A stretch of DNA of 64,000 bases from Cyclobacteriaceae bacterium YHN15 (GTDB lineage: Bacteria > Bacteroidota > Bacteroidia > Cytophagales > Cyclobacteriaceae): positions 635,822-699,821 of the forward strand of contig RKQB01000001.1 of the NCBI GenBank assembly GCA_003797895.1, given 5' to 3'. This document shows, one piece after another, positions 8,351 to 17,923 of the stretch. Below the pieces are notes generated by a model. That model made no database searches. It was not told the origin of the DNA and saw nothing but the letters and a program-made list of their open reading frames with translations. How positions within the stretch are numbered: position 1 is the stretch's first letter; every line of letters begins with the position of its first letter. The position numbers and the translations under genes were made by a program.

Positions 8351-9151
8351 ATGCAGGATAAAGCTCCGACATTGAATGTTGCATTGGTCCAGACCAATTT
8401 GTATTGGAAAGACAGAACAGCTAATCTGGCCATGCTGGAAGAAAAAATCATGAACCTCGAAAAAGAGGTAGACTTGATTGTTCTCCCTGAAATGTTTTCT
8501 ACAGGATTCACCATGGATGCGGATGAAGTAGCTGAACCAATGAATTTCACCACAACCAAGTGGATGAAACAATTGGCCAAGCAAATGAAATCCGTGGTTA
8601 CCGGTAGTTTGGTCATTAAGGAAGATGGACTTTTTTTTAACCGTCTTTTATGGGTAAGTCCTAATGGTAAAGTGGATTGGTATGATAAACGGCACCTTTT
8701 TAGAATGGCGGAAGAGGATGCCTATTATGCCATGGGGATAAACAGAAAAGTTTTTGTTTGTAAAGGGTGGAGAATTCTGCCCCAGGTCTGTTATGATTTA
8801 CGCTTTCCCGTTTGGAGCAGAAACAGAAATGAAGGAGGGAATTTAGAATACGACCTAGCCGTATATGTGGCAAGCTGGCCCAGCCCAAGGATTTCTGCTT
8901 GGGATATATTATTAAAGGCCAGGGCAATTGAGAACCTCAGTTATTCGGTAGGGGTAAATAGAATTGGCCTGGATGGCAATTCAATCCCCTATTCCGGTCA
9001 TTCTGGGGCTTACAATTATAAAGGTGAAAAGTTATCATTTTCAAAAGATGAGGAAGTTATTCTTTTCGTTGCTCTTGACTATGCTTGCTTAATGGAATTT
9101 AGAAAAAAATTCCCTGCTTGGATGGATGCAGATGATTTCCATCTTAAATAA
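8351..9151 (+). CDS. Carbon-nitrogen hydrolase, omega-amidase (YafV/Nit2)-like
   Basis: Nitrilase-superfamily amidase of 266 aa. The catalytic triad can be read directly: Glu47 in 'VLPEMFSTGF', Lys113 in 'YDKRHLF' and Cys147 in 'QVCYDLRFPVW'. The 'CYDLRFPVWSRN' block and overall length match omega-amidases such as YafV and Nit2, which hydrolyse 2-oxoglutaramate or 2-oxosuccinamate as metabolite repair. It starts 18 bases past the def terminator, so it probably has its own promoter overlapping that region. Family is certain; exact substrate is inferred. Confidence 0.9.
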   Translation: MQDKAPTLNVALVQTNLYWKDRTANLAMLEEKIMNLEKEVDLIVLPEMFSTGFTMDADEVAEPMNFTTTKWMKQLAKQMKSVVTGSLVIKEDGLFFNRLLWVSPNGKVDWYDKRHLFRMAEEDAYYAMGINRKVFVCKGWRILPQVCYDLRFPVWSRNRNEGGNLEYDLAVYVASWPSPRISAWDILLKARAIENLSYSVGVNRIGLDGNSIPYSGHSGAYNYKGEKLSFSKDEEVILFVALDYACLMEFRKKFPAWMDADDFHLK

Positions 9152-9331
9152 GATAAGTTTTTCTAAGCAAAGGCTTCTTGGTATTCGCAATTCCCTTGGT
9201 ATAATTCCAACTTTGAAACTAGGATAATTTGCTTAATTTAGCCCGCAATTTTGGAAAAGCCTCCTAATAGAGAATCAGTTTATCAATACATGATTTCAAG
9301 GTATTGTTTGGGGTTTTTTCCTGATTATTAA

Positions 9332-11584
<2,253 letters not shown>

Positions 11585-11603
11585 TTTTAGATTTGTTACA
11601 GAT

Positions 11604-11628
11604 AAAAGCGGCAAAAGCCGCTTTTTTT
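11604..11628 (+). terminator. Terminator after icd
   Basis: AAAAGCGGC (11604-11612), loop AAAA, GCCGCTTTT (11617-11625) and more Ts: a textbook intrinsic terminator 20 bases past the icd stop. Confidence 0.92.
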
Positions 11629-11910
11629 ATGCTGCATAGAGTTCCGCTTGATGTTTTTTCAGGTTATCTTTTATAATACCAAGTTGGGCAAATGTAACAA
11701 TAACCTCAGTCTCATTCACAAAGAAATTTATAGTTTTACAGAATGACTTTGTTGGACCTGTATAATTCCTAAATAGAGAATGAATGCTCCTTGTATAACC
11801 GAAAATTTCTTCAATAGCATTTACAAACTTCTATAGCCATAAAAATTTTCAACAAAATAAAAATCAGCAGTAAAGAACAATATTATCCTGATTATCAATG
11901 CCTTGTTTTA
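11627..11910 (-). pseudogene. Decayed minus-strand ORF fragment of unknown family
   Basis: The 524-base gap between icd and gapA (11585-12108) holds a protein-like remnant on the minus strand. The distal piece (11627-11830, 67 codons plus stop) reads with balanced composition and ends 'LKKHQAELYAA'. It contains 'FGYTRSIHSLF' and 'NFFVNETEVIVTFAQLGI'. Just upstream, a second frame (11821-11910) reads 'DFYFVENFYGYRSL' before a stop, as if joined to the first by a frameshift. There is no start codon or terminal repeat. It could be the C-terminus of a degraded mobile-element or accessory gene; I do not recognise it. The rest of the gap is plain AT-rich gapA leader. Confidence 0.35.
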
Positions 11911-12075
11911 AAAGTCGCGATTCCGCAATCGATTGTATTTTTTTTATATATTAAATACTTCATTTTCAATCTTTTAAATATTTTGGGGAGCAAGATTTAT
12001 TTGGTAAATTTATACTTGTATTATAAAATTAAATCTAAAGAAAACAGAATTAAAATATTTCCAATTTATTTTTAA

Positions 12076-13116
<1,041 letters not shown>

Positions 13117-13137
13117 TTGGAAATAGATTTATTTTTC

Positions 13138-13172
13138 AAAAAAAGGGGGAATAATAAATTCCCCCTTTTTTG
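13138..13172 (+). terminator. Terminator after gapA
   Basis: A7-GGGGG (13138-13149) pairs with CCCCC-T6 (13161-13171) across an AT loop that can itself pair partly. Confidence 0.88.
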
Positions 13173-13243
13173 TTTATGGGAATTCTTTTTGGAAGAATCC
13201 GTATTTTTTGTTATTATGTAATTTATTAAATAATTACAGTTTC

Positions 13244-13903
13244 ATGCGTTTACTATTGATTTGGATTTGCCTTATTGGAAATCCAGGAATGTTATTAACA
13301 GTTACCAATTTCATAGCTGGCACTCCCCAAAAAGAAAATCACCAAGAATATATTACCTACCAGAATAAAATAATCCCTTTGGAAATTTTTAGTCCAGTCA
13401 AAAAAGCGCTGGAATTTTTCCCTGAGTTAAAAGATGTCAATATTTCTTTCGAATTAAAGGACAAAATTTCAGGTTCTGTCATGCAGGCCCAGCCTAAGGT
13501 TTTTTCACTTTTTGTAGATGCTAAAGAAAAAAGAAAATATAGGATCAAAATAACAAGGGAACTTGATTTTGGCAATCAAATTGTTCCTATTGAAAATATT
13601 CCCACTGATGCTCTTGTCGGATGGATTGGCCATGAATTGGGCCATATTATGGATTATTTAAACCGTTCCTCAGTCAATATGATGCATTTTGGAGCAAAGT
13701 ACCTTTTATCAAAACAAAAAGTTATTGAAGCAGAACTTACTGCAGATGGTTATGCTGTTGGTTGTGGAATGGGGCATCAAATTTTGGCAAATAAAAATTA
13801 TATTCTTAACAATGAAGGTTTTGATGAGGAATACAAGAGCAAAATCAGGAAGCTTTATATGTCCCCTGAACAAATTTTAACGCTACTGGAAGAGTTGAAT
13901 TAG
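13244..13903 (+). CDS. Exported zincin-like protein of unknown family
   Basis: About 219 aa from the ATG at 13244; the longer frame from a TTG at 13208 would add 12 residues before the signal peptide (MRLLLIWICLIGNPGMLL) and is not favoured. The notable site is 'WIGHELGHIMDYL', an HExxH metal-binding helix. About 30-35 residues later comes 'VIEAELTADGYAVGCG', whose Glu could be the third zinc ligand as in gluzincins. This suggests a small secreted metallopeptidase, but I recognise no named family and function is unproved. It is isolated, with no operon partner. Confidence 0.68.
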   Translation: MRLLLIWICLIGNPGMLLTVTNFIAGTPQKENHQEYITYQNKIIPLEIFSPVKKALEFFPELKDVNISFELKDKISGSVMQAQPKVFSLFVDAKEKRKYRIKITRELDFGNQIVPIENIPTDALVGWIGHELGHIMDYLNRSSVNMMHFGAKYLLSKQKVIEAELTADGYAVGCGMGHQILANKNYILNNEGFDEEYKSKIRKLYMSPEQILTLLEELN

Positions 13904-14024
13904 TTAGGATTTATTTGTCCTCATATTGCTTTTGTTGACCTCTTAAAATTGGAATGTTTAACTTTATTCCTGGTTTGGAGTTAGTCTATTTATGACAGAA
14001 TATATTCCTTTATTCCCACTGAAA

Positions 14025-14753
14025 TTATAATTTTGTAATGTGTTCTTTTTTTATGAAAGCTTTTTTTCCTCCCCAATTTACTTCATACCAGATGTCCTTT
14101 GATGATTTAATAATGACCCTATGCCCTGGATCTACCACGGATATTAATTTGCCCCCAGCTGTTGGCTTTTCCATAATTAAAGTTGGACTACCAGTAACTA
14201 TTCCTGTTGAAGCCTGAAAAAGGAAATTATTTGAAATGAAAGTTAGGATCAGGAACATAATAGCAGGGAGATAATATTTTGGTTGATCTGCCTTTTTCCT
14301 TAATGCTACCAATAATATTAATGAAAGGATAAGTAAAATTGAAAAAACAGAGGTGAGCTCTTCCTGAAAATCAGTTGCAATTTTAAAAAACCTATCAGAA
14401 TCAGCCAATTCATAACCAATTAAATTGGCTTGTTCTGTCAAGCTTTTGATTTTTGTAATGACCCTTGGATTGGGATTTTGGTCGTAATATTTAGCGAGAT
14501 AAAAACTAGCTTTGGCATAATCGCCAGTACCTTCAGCAACAAAGGCCATTTTTAACAACATGGAGGGTGAATAAACCTCGTCATTTACAAGTAAGTCTTC
14601 ATAAGTACTAAATGCTTCCTGATAGTTTTGGGCCGCAAACAAAGAATCTGCTAAAGAAAGCTTCATGGTATTGGCTTGACAATTAAAGCTTTGTAAAAAG
14701 CCGATAAAAAATATTATAAATTTTGTCAGAAAGATTCGGTTTACGCTTTGCAT
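14025..14753 (-). CDS. TPR and SH3-like domain membrane protein (BatE-like)
   Basis: Protein of 242 aa. After a signal-like N-terminus come two TPR-like helix pairs (residues ~30-100: 'ADSLFAAQNYQEAFSTYEDL', 'GDYAKASFYLAKYYDQNP'). Two membrane segments follow ('SVFSILLILSLILLVALR' and 'YYLPAIMFLILTFISNNFLF'), then a C-terminal ~60-aa bacterial SH3-like module ('GHRVIIKSSKDIWYEVNWGG'). This layout matches BatE proteins of Bacteroidota aerotolerance operons, but no batA-D genes lie here, so it is an isolated relative. The C-terminal domain would face the periplasm. Confidence 0.72.
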   Translation of the reverse strand: MQSVNRIFLTKFIIFFIGFLQSFNCQANTMKLSLADSLFAAQNYQEAFSTYEDLLVNDEVYSPSMLLKMAFVAEGTGDYAKASFYLAKYYDQNPNPRVITKIKSLTEQANLIGYELADSDRFFKIATDFQEELTSVFSILLILSLILLVALRKKADQPKYYLPAIMFLILTFISNNFLFQASTGIVTGSPTLIMEKPTAGGKLISVVDPGHRVIIKSSKDIWYEVNWGGKKAFIKKEHITKL

Positions 14754-14826
14754 TTTAAATTCAGTAGCTTAAATTTGCAGTCCAATTACGGTAATGATTT
14801 AGAAAAAAACAAACCAAAACCGTGTA

Positions 14827-14863
14827 TATTCCTTATCCCGATGGTTATTGGAATGGTAGAGCA
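14827..14863 (+). repeat. Degenerate tRNA-Lys 5' fragment with an inserted palindrome (copy 1)
   Basis: TATTCCTTA (cf. the tRNA 5' end GATTCCGTA), a decayed palindrome (14836-14854, ATCCCGAT / ATTGGAAT) and GGTAGAGCA, the D-arm 3' part of the adjacent tRNA-Lys. The real tRNA starts 9 bases later. It aligns almost base for base with copy 2 at 15243-15279. Confidence 0.7.
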
Positions 14864-14871
14864 AAAAATAT

Positions 14872-14944
14872 GATTCCGTAGCTCAGCTGGTAGAGCATAA
14901 CACTTTTAATGTTAGGGTCCTGGGTTCGAGCCCCAGCGGGATCA
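14872..14944 (+). tRNA. tRNA-Lys (anticodon TTT), copy 1
   Basis: Cloverleaf of 73 nt: acceptor GATTCCG (14872-14878) pairs with CGGGATC (14937-14943), discriminator A14944. The D-arm is GCTCAGCTGGTAGAGC, the anticodon loop CTTTTAA carries TTT, and the T-arm is CTGGG-TTCGAGC-CCCAG. No CCA is encoded. Identical to the copy at 15287-15359. Confidence 0.97.
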
Positions 14945-14986
14945 CAAGAAAAACCAAAGGGTTTTCTAGGGTAGATTGAGAAAATT

Positions 14987-15060
14987 CGGGGTGTAGCGTA
15001 GCCCGGTATCGCGCCACATTTGGGATGTGGAGGTCGTAGGTTCGAATCCTGCCACCCCGA
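14987..15060 (+). tRNA. tRNA-Pro (anticodon TGG)
   Basis: Cloverleaf of 74 nt: acceptor CGGGGTG (14987-14993) pairs with CACCCCG (15053-15059), discriminator A15060. Anticodon stem CCACA/TGTGG encloses loop TTTGGGA with anticodon TGG; a standard TTCGAAT T-loop is present. It follows tRNA-Lys by 42 bases and is probably cotranscribed with it. Confidence 0.96.
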
Positions 15061-15072
15061 CTATTTTATCAA

Positions 15073-15146
15073 GGTCCTGTAGCTCAACTGGATAGAGCAA
15101 CTGCCTTCTAAGCAGTAGGTTTCAGGTTCGAGCCCTGACAGGATCA
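15073..15146 (+). tRNA. tRNA-Arg (anticodon TCT)
   Basis: Cloverleaf of 74 nt: acceptor GGTCCTG (15073-15079) pairs with CAGGATC (15139-15145), discriminator A15146. Anticodon stem ACTGC/GCAGT encloses loop CTTCTAA with anticodon TCT, reading AGA/AGG, the favoured Arg codons in this AT-rich genome. Twelve bases after tRNA-Pro and followed by a terminator. Confidence 0.96.
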
Positions 15147-15150
15147 CTTC

Positions 15151-15182
15151 TGAGAGCATCCATAAAAGGATGCTCTCATTAT
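15151..15182 (+). terminator. Terminator of the Lys-Pro-Arg tRNA unit
   Basis: TGAGAGCATCC (15151-15161) and GGATGCTCTCA (15168-15178), 11-bp perfect stem, loop ATAAAA, then a T/A-rich tail. Confidence 0.8.
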
Positions 15183-15242
15183 TATATAGAATTAGCATTT
15201 ATTTATTATCCCGATGGTTGGGGAAAGTAGATTATAAACCAT

Positions 15243-15279
15243 GATTCCGTATCCCGATAGTTATCGGGATGGTAGAGCA
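15243..15279 (+). repeat. tRNA-Lys 5' fragment with a palindrome replacing part of the D-arm (copy 2)
   Basis: GATTCCGTA (15243-15251) and GGTAGAGCA (15271-15279) are exact segments of the neighbouring tRNA-Lys. The GCTCAGCT that should lie between them is replaced by a perfect 9-bp palindrome (ATCCCGATA 15251-15259, TATCGGGAT 15262-15270). The intact tRNA-Lys begins 8 bases downstream. A further partial TATCCCGATGGTT copy lies at about 15208-15220. Confidence 0.82.
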
Positions 15280-15286
15280 AAAATAT

Positions 15287-15359
15287 GATTCCGTAGCTCA
15301 GCTGGTAGAGCATAACACTTTTAATGTTAGGGTCCTGGGTTCGAGCCCCAGCGGGATCA
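15287..15359 (+). tRNA. tRNA-Lys (anticodon TTT), copy 2
   Basis: Identical over all 73 nt to the tRNA at 14872-14944, with acceptor 15287-15293 / 15352-15358 and discriminator A15359. The ~45 bases upstream are also homologous, so a unit of about 117 bases (14827-14944 and 15243-15359) was duplicated around tRNA-Pro and tRNA-Arg. A terminator follows at 15368. Confidence 0.97.
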
Positions 15360-15367
15360 CAAATAAG

Positions 15368-15395
15368 GCAGGTCTTTTGGCCTGCTTTTTTGTTT
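15368..15395 (+). terminator. Terminator after tRNA-Lys copy 2
   Basis: GCAGGT (15368-15373), loop CTTTTG, GCCTGC (15380-15385), followed by TTTTTTGTTTT. Confidence 0.82.
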
Positions 15396-15406
15396 TACTT
15401 CTAATT

Positions 15407-15466
15407 CTGGGGCGAGTAGTTTATCCCGATGAGCAAAGCGATATCGGGGAGCCCCAGCGGGATCAC
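15407..15466 (+). repeat. tRNA-Lys 3' fragment with a palindrome inserted in the T-loop
   Basis: CTGGGG (15407-15412) and CCCCAG (15452-15457) correspond to the T-stem of tRNA-Lys. CGGGATCACA (15458-15467) is its acceptor 3' strand plus flank; GAGCCCCAGCGGGATCACA is exact against the tRNA. Between the T-stem strands sits a palindrome-bearing insert (ATCCCGAT at 15423-15430, ATCGGG at 15443-15448). There is no 5' half, so it cannot be a functional tRNA. Confidence 0.82.
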
Positions 15467-15496
15467 AAAAACCTCCTTTTTAAAGAAGGTTTTTTG
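15467..15496 (+). terminator. Terminator-like hairpin after the tRNA-Lys 3' fragment
   Basis: AAAACCT (15467-15473) pairs with AGGTTTT (starting 15488), with an internal CTTT/AAAG extension and one mismatch, then a T-run. Confidence 0.6.
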
Positions 15497-15605
15497 ATTT
15501 TTAAACTTAAGACTTTTCTCTCCCAATTTAAAAAATCAAATAATCTCAGGATTTTTAGGTTATTTCCTTACAAAAATCTTAATTGGTTGATTAATTCGTA
15601 GCGTT

Positions 15606-16313
15606 ATGTCAAAGACTGGAAAAGTCTTAAGTAATGAGCGAAAAATATCAAAACAAGCTATGACAAGAAATAAAACCCAAAACAGGAAAATAAAAATCGC
15701 CCTTGTTCTTACCATTCTTATCGCGATGATTTTTGGGAAAAATTTGCTGGAAAGAAAAAATTTCAATGAATTAGGAGATAGTTTCATTTCTTTTTATGAA
15801 GACCGTCTGATGGTGGAGAGTTATATTTTTTCCATTTCTGAAAAACTTTTTAGGATTAAATTGTTGGTAAATCACTGTGAATTTGAAAGCGATTATAGTC
15901 ATGTCATTGATGAAATCATTGATTACGAGGAAGGTATTTTGACATTAGTACATGAGTTTGAAAACACCAAGCTGACCGTTACTGAGGAAGGTTTTTTAAC
16001 AGATTTCAAAAAAATCATTCAGGAGAATTTAAGGATTGCAGACTATGCTTCCTTATATTCTGATTCCACAGGAATAAATGAAAAGAGGGTTAAAGAATAT
16101 AACTCATACATAGAAAGAGCTATATTGGATTTAGAAAAACTTTCCCAAATCCAGCTGGATGAAGGTAAAATTTTAGCGATGAATTCTGATAAAGTAGTCA
16201 ATAGATCTAAAATTTGGGCTCAATTCGAAGTTGCTGCCTTGGTAATTCTATTGGTAATCATTTACCTTTTAATTTACACATCCCGTTCTATAAGAAATGG
16301 AATTGTTGATTAA
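15606..16313 (+). CDS. Membrane protein with an MCP-type four-helix-bundle sensor region, no output domain
   Basis: Protein of 235 aa: basic N-terminal tail (~30 aa), transmembrane helix ('IALVLTILIAMIFGKNLL'), an extracytoplasmic helical region of about 140 residues, and a second transmembrane helix near the C-terminus ('AALVILLVIIYLLIYTSR') with only about 8 residues after it. This is the topology of the four-helix-bundle sensing region of chemoreceptors and histidine kinases, but no HAMP, kinase or methyl-accepting domain follows. It may signal through a partner. Monocistronic, with a terminator just downstream. Confidence 0.7.
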   Translation: MSKTGKVLSNERKISKQAMTRNKTQNRKIKIALVLTILIAMIFGKNLLERKNFNELGDSFISFYEDRLMVESYIFSISEKLFRIKLLVNHCEFESDYSHVIDEIIDYEEGILTLVHEFENTKLTVTEEGFLTDFKKIIQENLRIADYASLYSDSTGINEKRVKEYNSYIERAILDLEKLSQIQLDEGKILAMNSDKVVNRSKIWAQFEVAALVILLVIIYLLIYTSRSIRNGIVD

Positions 16314-16326
16314 ATAAAAAATATTT

Positions 16327-16366
16327 AATAACCCCAAGATGGACAAGGCTATCTTGGGGTTATTTT
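16327..16366. terminator. Bidirectional terminator between convergent genes
   Basis: AATAACCCCAAGAT (16327-16340) and ATCTTGGGGTTATT (16351-16364) form a perfect 14-bp stem with a 10-nt loop and T/A-rich flanks. It lies between the plus-strand sensor gene and the minus-strand isomerase gene. Confidence 0.9.
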
Positions 16367-16377
16367 AAATGTATATT

Positions 16378-17280
16378 TTAGAACACTAAATTTTTCATAA
16401 ATGCAGCGTTTTTTTCTGCAGCTTCCATTGGATTAGTTCCATCAAATCTTTCTTGTTCGACAATAAAATATTTCATTCCGTTATCCATCCCAGCCCTTAA
16501 AATCAGAGGGAAATCCATAATTCCTTTACCGATTAGAGTAGATCCATTAGGTTCTTCAAAATCCAATTCGCCGGATTTGTCTTTAACGTGTCCCAATGTG
16601 AATCTTCCTGGATATCTTTTGATATAATCGATTGGATCTTTTCCAGCCGTATAAACCCAATAGGTGTCCATTTCAAAATCAACCAATTCAGGATCAGTAT
16701 TTTCCATTAGATAATCCTGAGGAATCTGACCTTCCAGTTCTATAAATGTATACCCATGGTTATGGTAGGCGAAACGTATTCCATTTTGTTTACATATTTC
16801 ACCCTGTTTATTAAAATCATCGGCCAGTCTTTTGAAATCGTCCATGGATTTTTGTGGACCCACCCATGGACAGATTAAATATTTCATGCCGATGGCGCTT
16901 GCTTGTTCAGCCTGAAGTTCAAGATTTTCAAAAGTATTGGCATGCGAAGCTATGAAATCCAAGCCAAGATCATCCATCAAAGATTTGAATTCAGTGTTTT
17001 TCATTCCCCAAAAGATACCTTTTCCTCCATCAAACCCTTCAATTTGGGTATACCCAAATGATGCCATGGCTCTTATTGTCGCAACAGCATCTTCAGCCAT
17101 ATTCTCTTTAACAGAATATATCTGGATTCCAAAGTCATCTAAAATTCCTTTTGCAGCTCCTAATACCGCTTCATTTGCAATGCTTTCCTCTTTTTTGGGA
17201 GAAGTACAAAACTGCAAAGGCAGGAAAGCTCCTGTACCAAGTACAGCACTCATTTGAATAAATTTTCTTCTATTTTTCAT
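16378..17280 (-). CDS. Exported sugar phosphate isomerase/epimerase-like TIM barrel
   Basis: Protein of 300 aa in the xylose-isomerase-like/AP-endonuclease-2 family. A Tat-type leader ('KNRRKFIQMSAVLGTGAFLP') suggests periplasmic export. Likely metal/substrate residues lie in 'QIEGFDGG', 'AYHNHGYTF', 'DFEMDTYWVYTAG', 'LGHVKDKSG' and 'IVEQERFDG'. In sugar-oxidation loci such exported barrels are proposed to isomerise or cleave keto-sugar intermediates; this is inferred from context. It is the last gene of the minus-strand run GMC oxidoreductase - subunit 3 - isomerase, with an imperfect terminator hairpin upstream at 17291-17321. Confidence 0.86.
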   Translation of the reverse strand: MKNRRKFIQMSAVLGTGAFLPLQFCTSPKKEESIANEAVLGAAKGILDDFGIQIYSVKENMAEDAVATIRAMASFGYTQIEGFDGGKGIFWGMKNTEFKSLMDDLGLDFIASHANTFENLELQAEQASAIGMKYLICPWVGPQKSMDDFKRLADDFNKQGEICKQNGIRFAYHNHGYTFIELEGQIPQDYLMENTDPELVDFEMDTYWVYTAGKDPIDYIKRYPGRFTLGHVKDKSGELDFEEPNGSTLIGKGIMDFPLILRAGMDNGMKYFIVEQERFDGTNPMEAAEKNAAFMKNLVF

Positions 17281-17290
17281 ACTGGGTTAG

Positions 17291-17321
17291 AAATAAAAGA
17301 GACTGTTTTTGGGACAGCCTC
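17291..17321 (-). terminator. Terminator or attenuator between the subunit-3 and isomerase genes
   Basis: On the minus strand, GAGGCTGT (complement of 17314-17321) pairs with ACAGTCTC (complement of 17299-17306), one G-T pair, followed by TTTTATTT. It sits between two same-strand genes only 55 bases apart, so it may reduce rather than block expression of the isomerase gene. Confidence 0.65.
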
Positions 17322-17335
17322 TCATTGAACATTTA

Positions 17336-17905
17336 TTAAATTGCGTAGGCACGTTCGCCTGGGGTATAATCTATACAAGGATCATATCTTCCCGGAACTT
17401 CAAAATATCTCAGTTGTTGGGTTGCGCCAATTTCAGATGTGAAATATCCAAGAACTGTCAGATCCTTCAGCATACCCAAAATCATTCCAATTATTGCCGG
17501 ATCTGCAGCTATTGTTGTTTTTCCACTGCTTTGGAGTTCATTTAAATAGGCTGTTCTTTGTTCAACAGTTACATCCATAAAATCCTTTCCTTTTGAAGCT
17601 TCGAAATCCTTTCTGATAAAATTGAGTCCTTCTACAAAGGTATTTTGTTGCTCGGCATTATAAGTGTCTTTTACCATCATTTGAATAAATTCTCCTATTT
17701 TTGTAGCCTTGGCTCCTGGGGTATCCGTGGTAGGAATGATTGCTTCCCCGATTTCGTCCAAGAAAGCGATTTCTTTAGGGGAAAATTCAAGACCTACAAT
17801 TTGTTCTTCGGGTGTACAACCTGACAGGATAGCATTGGCTCCTACCATTGTGCCACCCATAAGCAGTGCAACACTTTTTATAGCGTCTCTTCTATTCATT
17901 GCCAT
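17336..17905 (-). CDS. Gluconate 2-dehydrogenase subunit 3 family protein (Tat leader), copy 1
   Basis: Protein of 189 aa, the small partner of a GMC flavoprotein dehydrogenase. The Tat leader 'MNRRDAIKSVALLMGGTMVG' is followed by a lipobox-like 'LSGC', suggesting an exported, possibly membrane-anchored protein that carries the FAD subunit through Tat. The body follows the family pattern ('FLDEIGEAIIPTTDTPGAKA' about 47-66; C-terminal 'GYFTSEIGATQQLRYFEVPG'). It lies 18 bases downstream of its GMC partner on the same strand. A paralog lies at 25048-25605. Confidence 0.9.
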   Translation of the reverse strand: MAMNRRDAIKSVALLMGGTMVGANAILSGCTPEEQIVGLEFSPKEIAFLDEIGEAIIPTTDTPGAKATKIGEFIQMMVKDTYNAEQQNTFVEGLNFIRKDFEASKGKDFMDVTVEQRTAYLNELQSSGKTTIAADPAIIGMILGMLKDLTVLGYFTSEIGATQQLRYFEVPGRYDPCIDYTPGERAYAI

Positions 17906-17923
17906 AATTCAATTTTTTAGCGT

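Noticed and set aside
15401..15470. An integration (att) site formed by the 3' end of tRNA-Lys
   Set aside because: The tRNA 3' segment is repeated only about 90 bases away with no integrase or island between, and it carries an internal palindrome insertion.
15269..15601. A 110-aa plus-strand frame across the second tRNA-Lys and its fragments
   Set aside because: It reads through a tRNA gene, two terminator hairpins and repeats; its composition is not protein-like.
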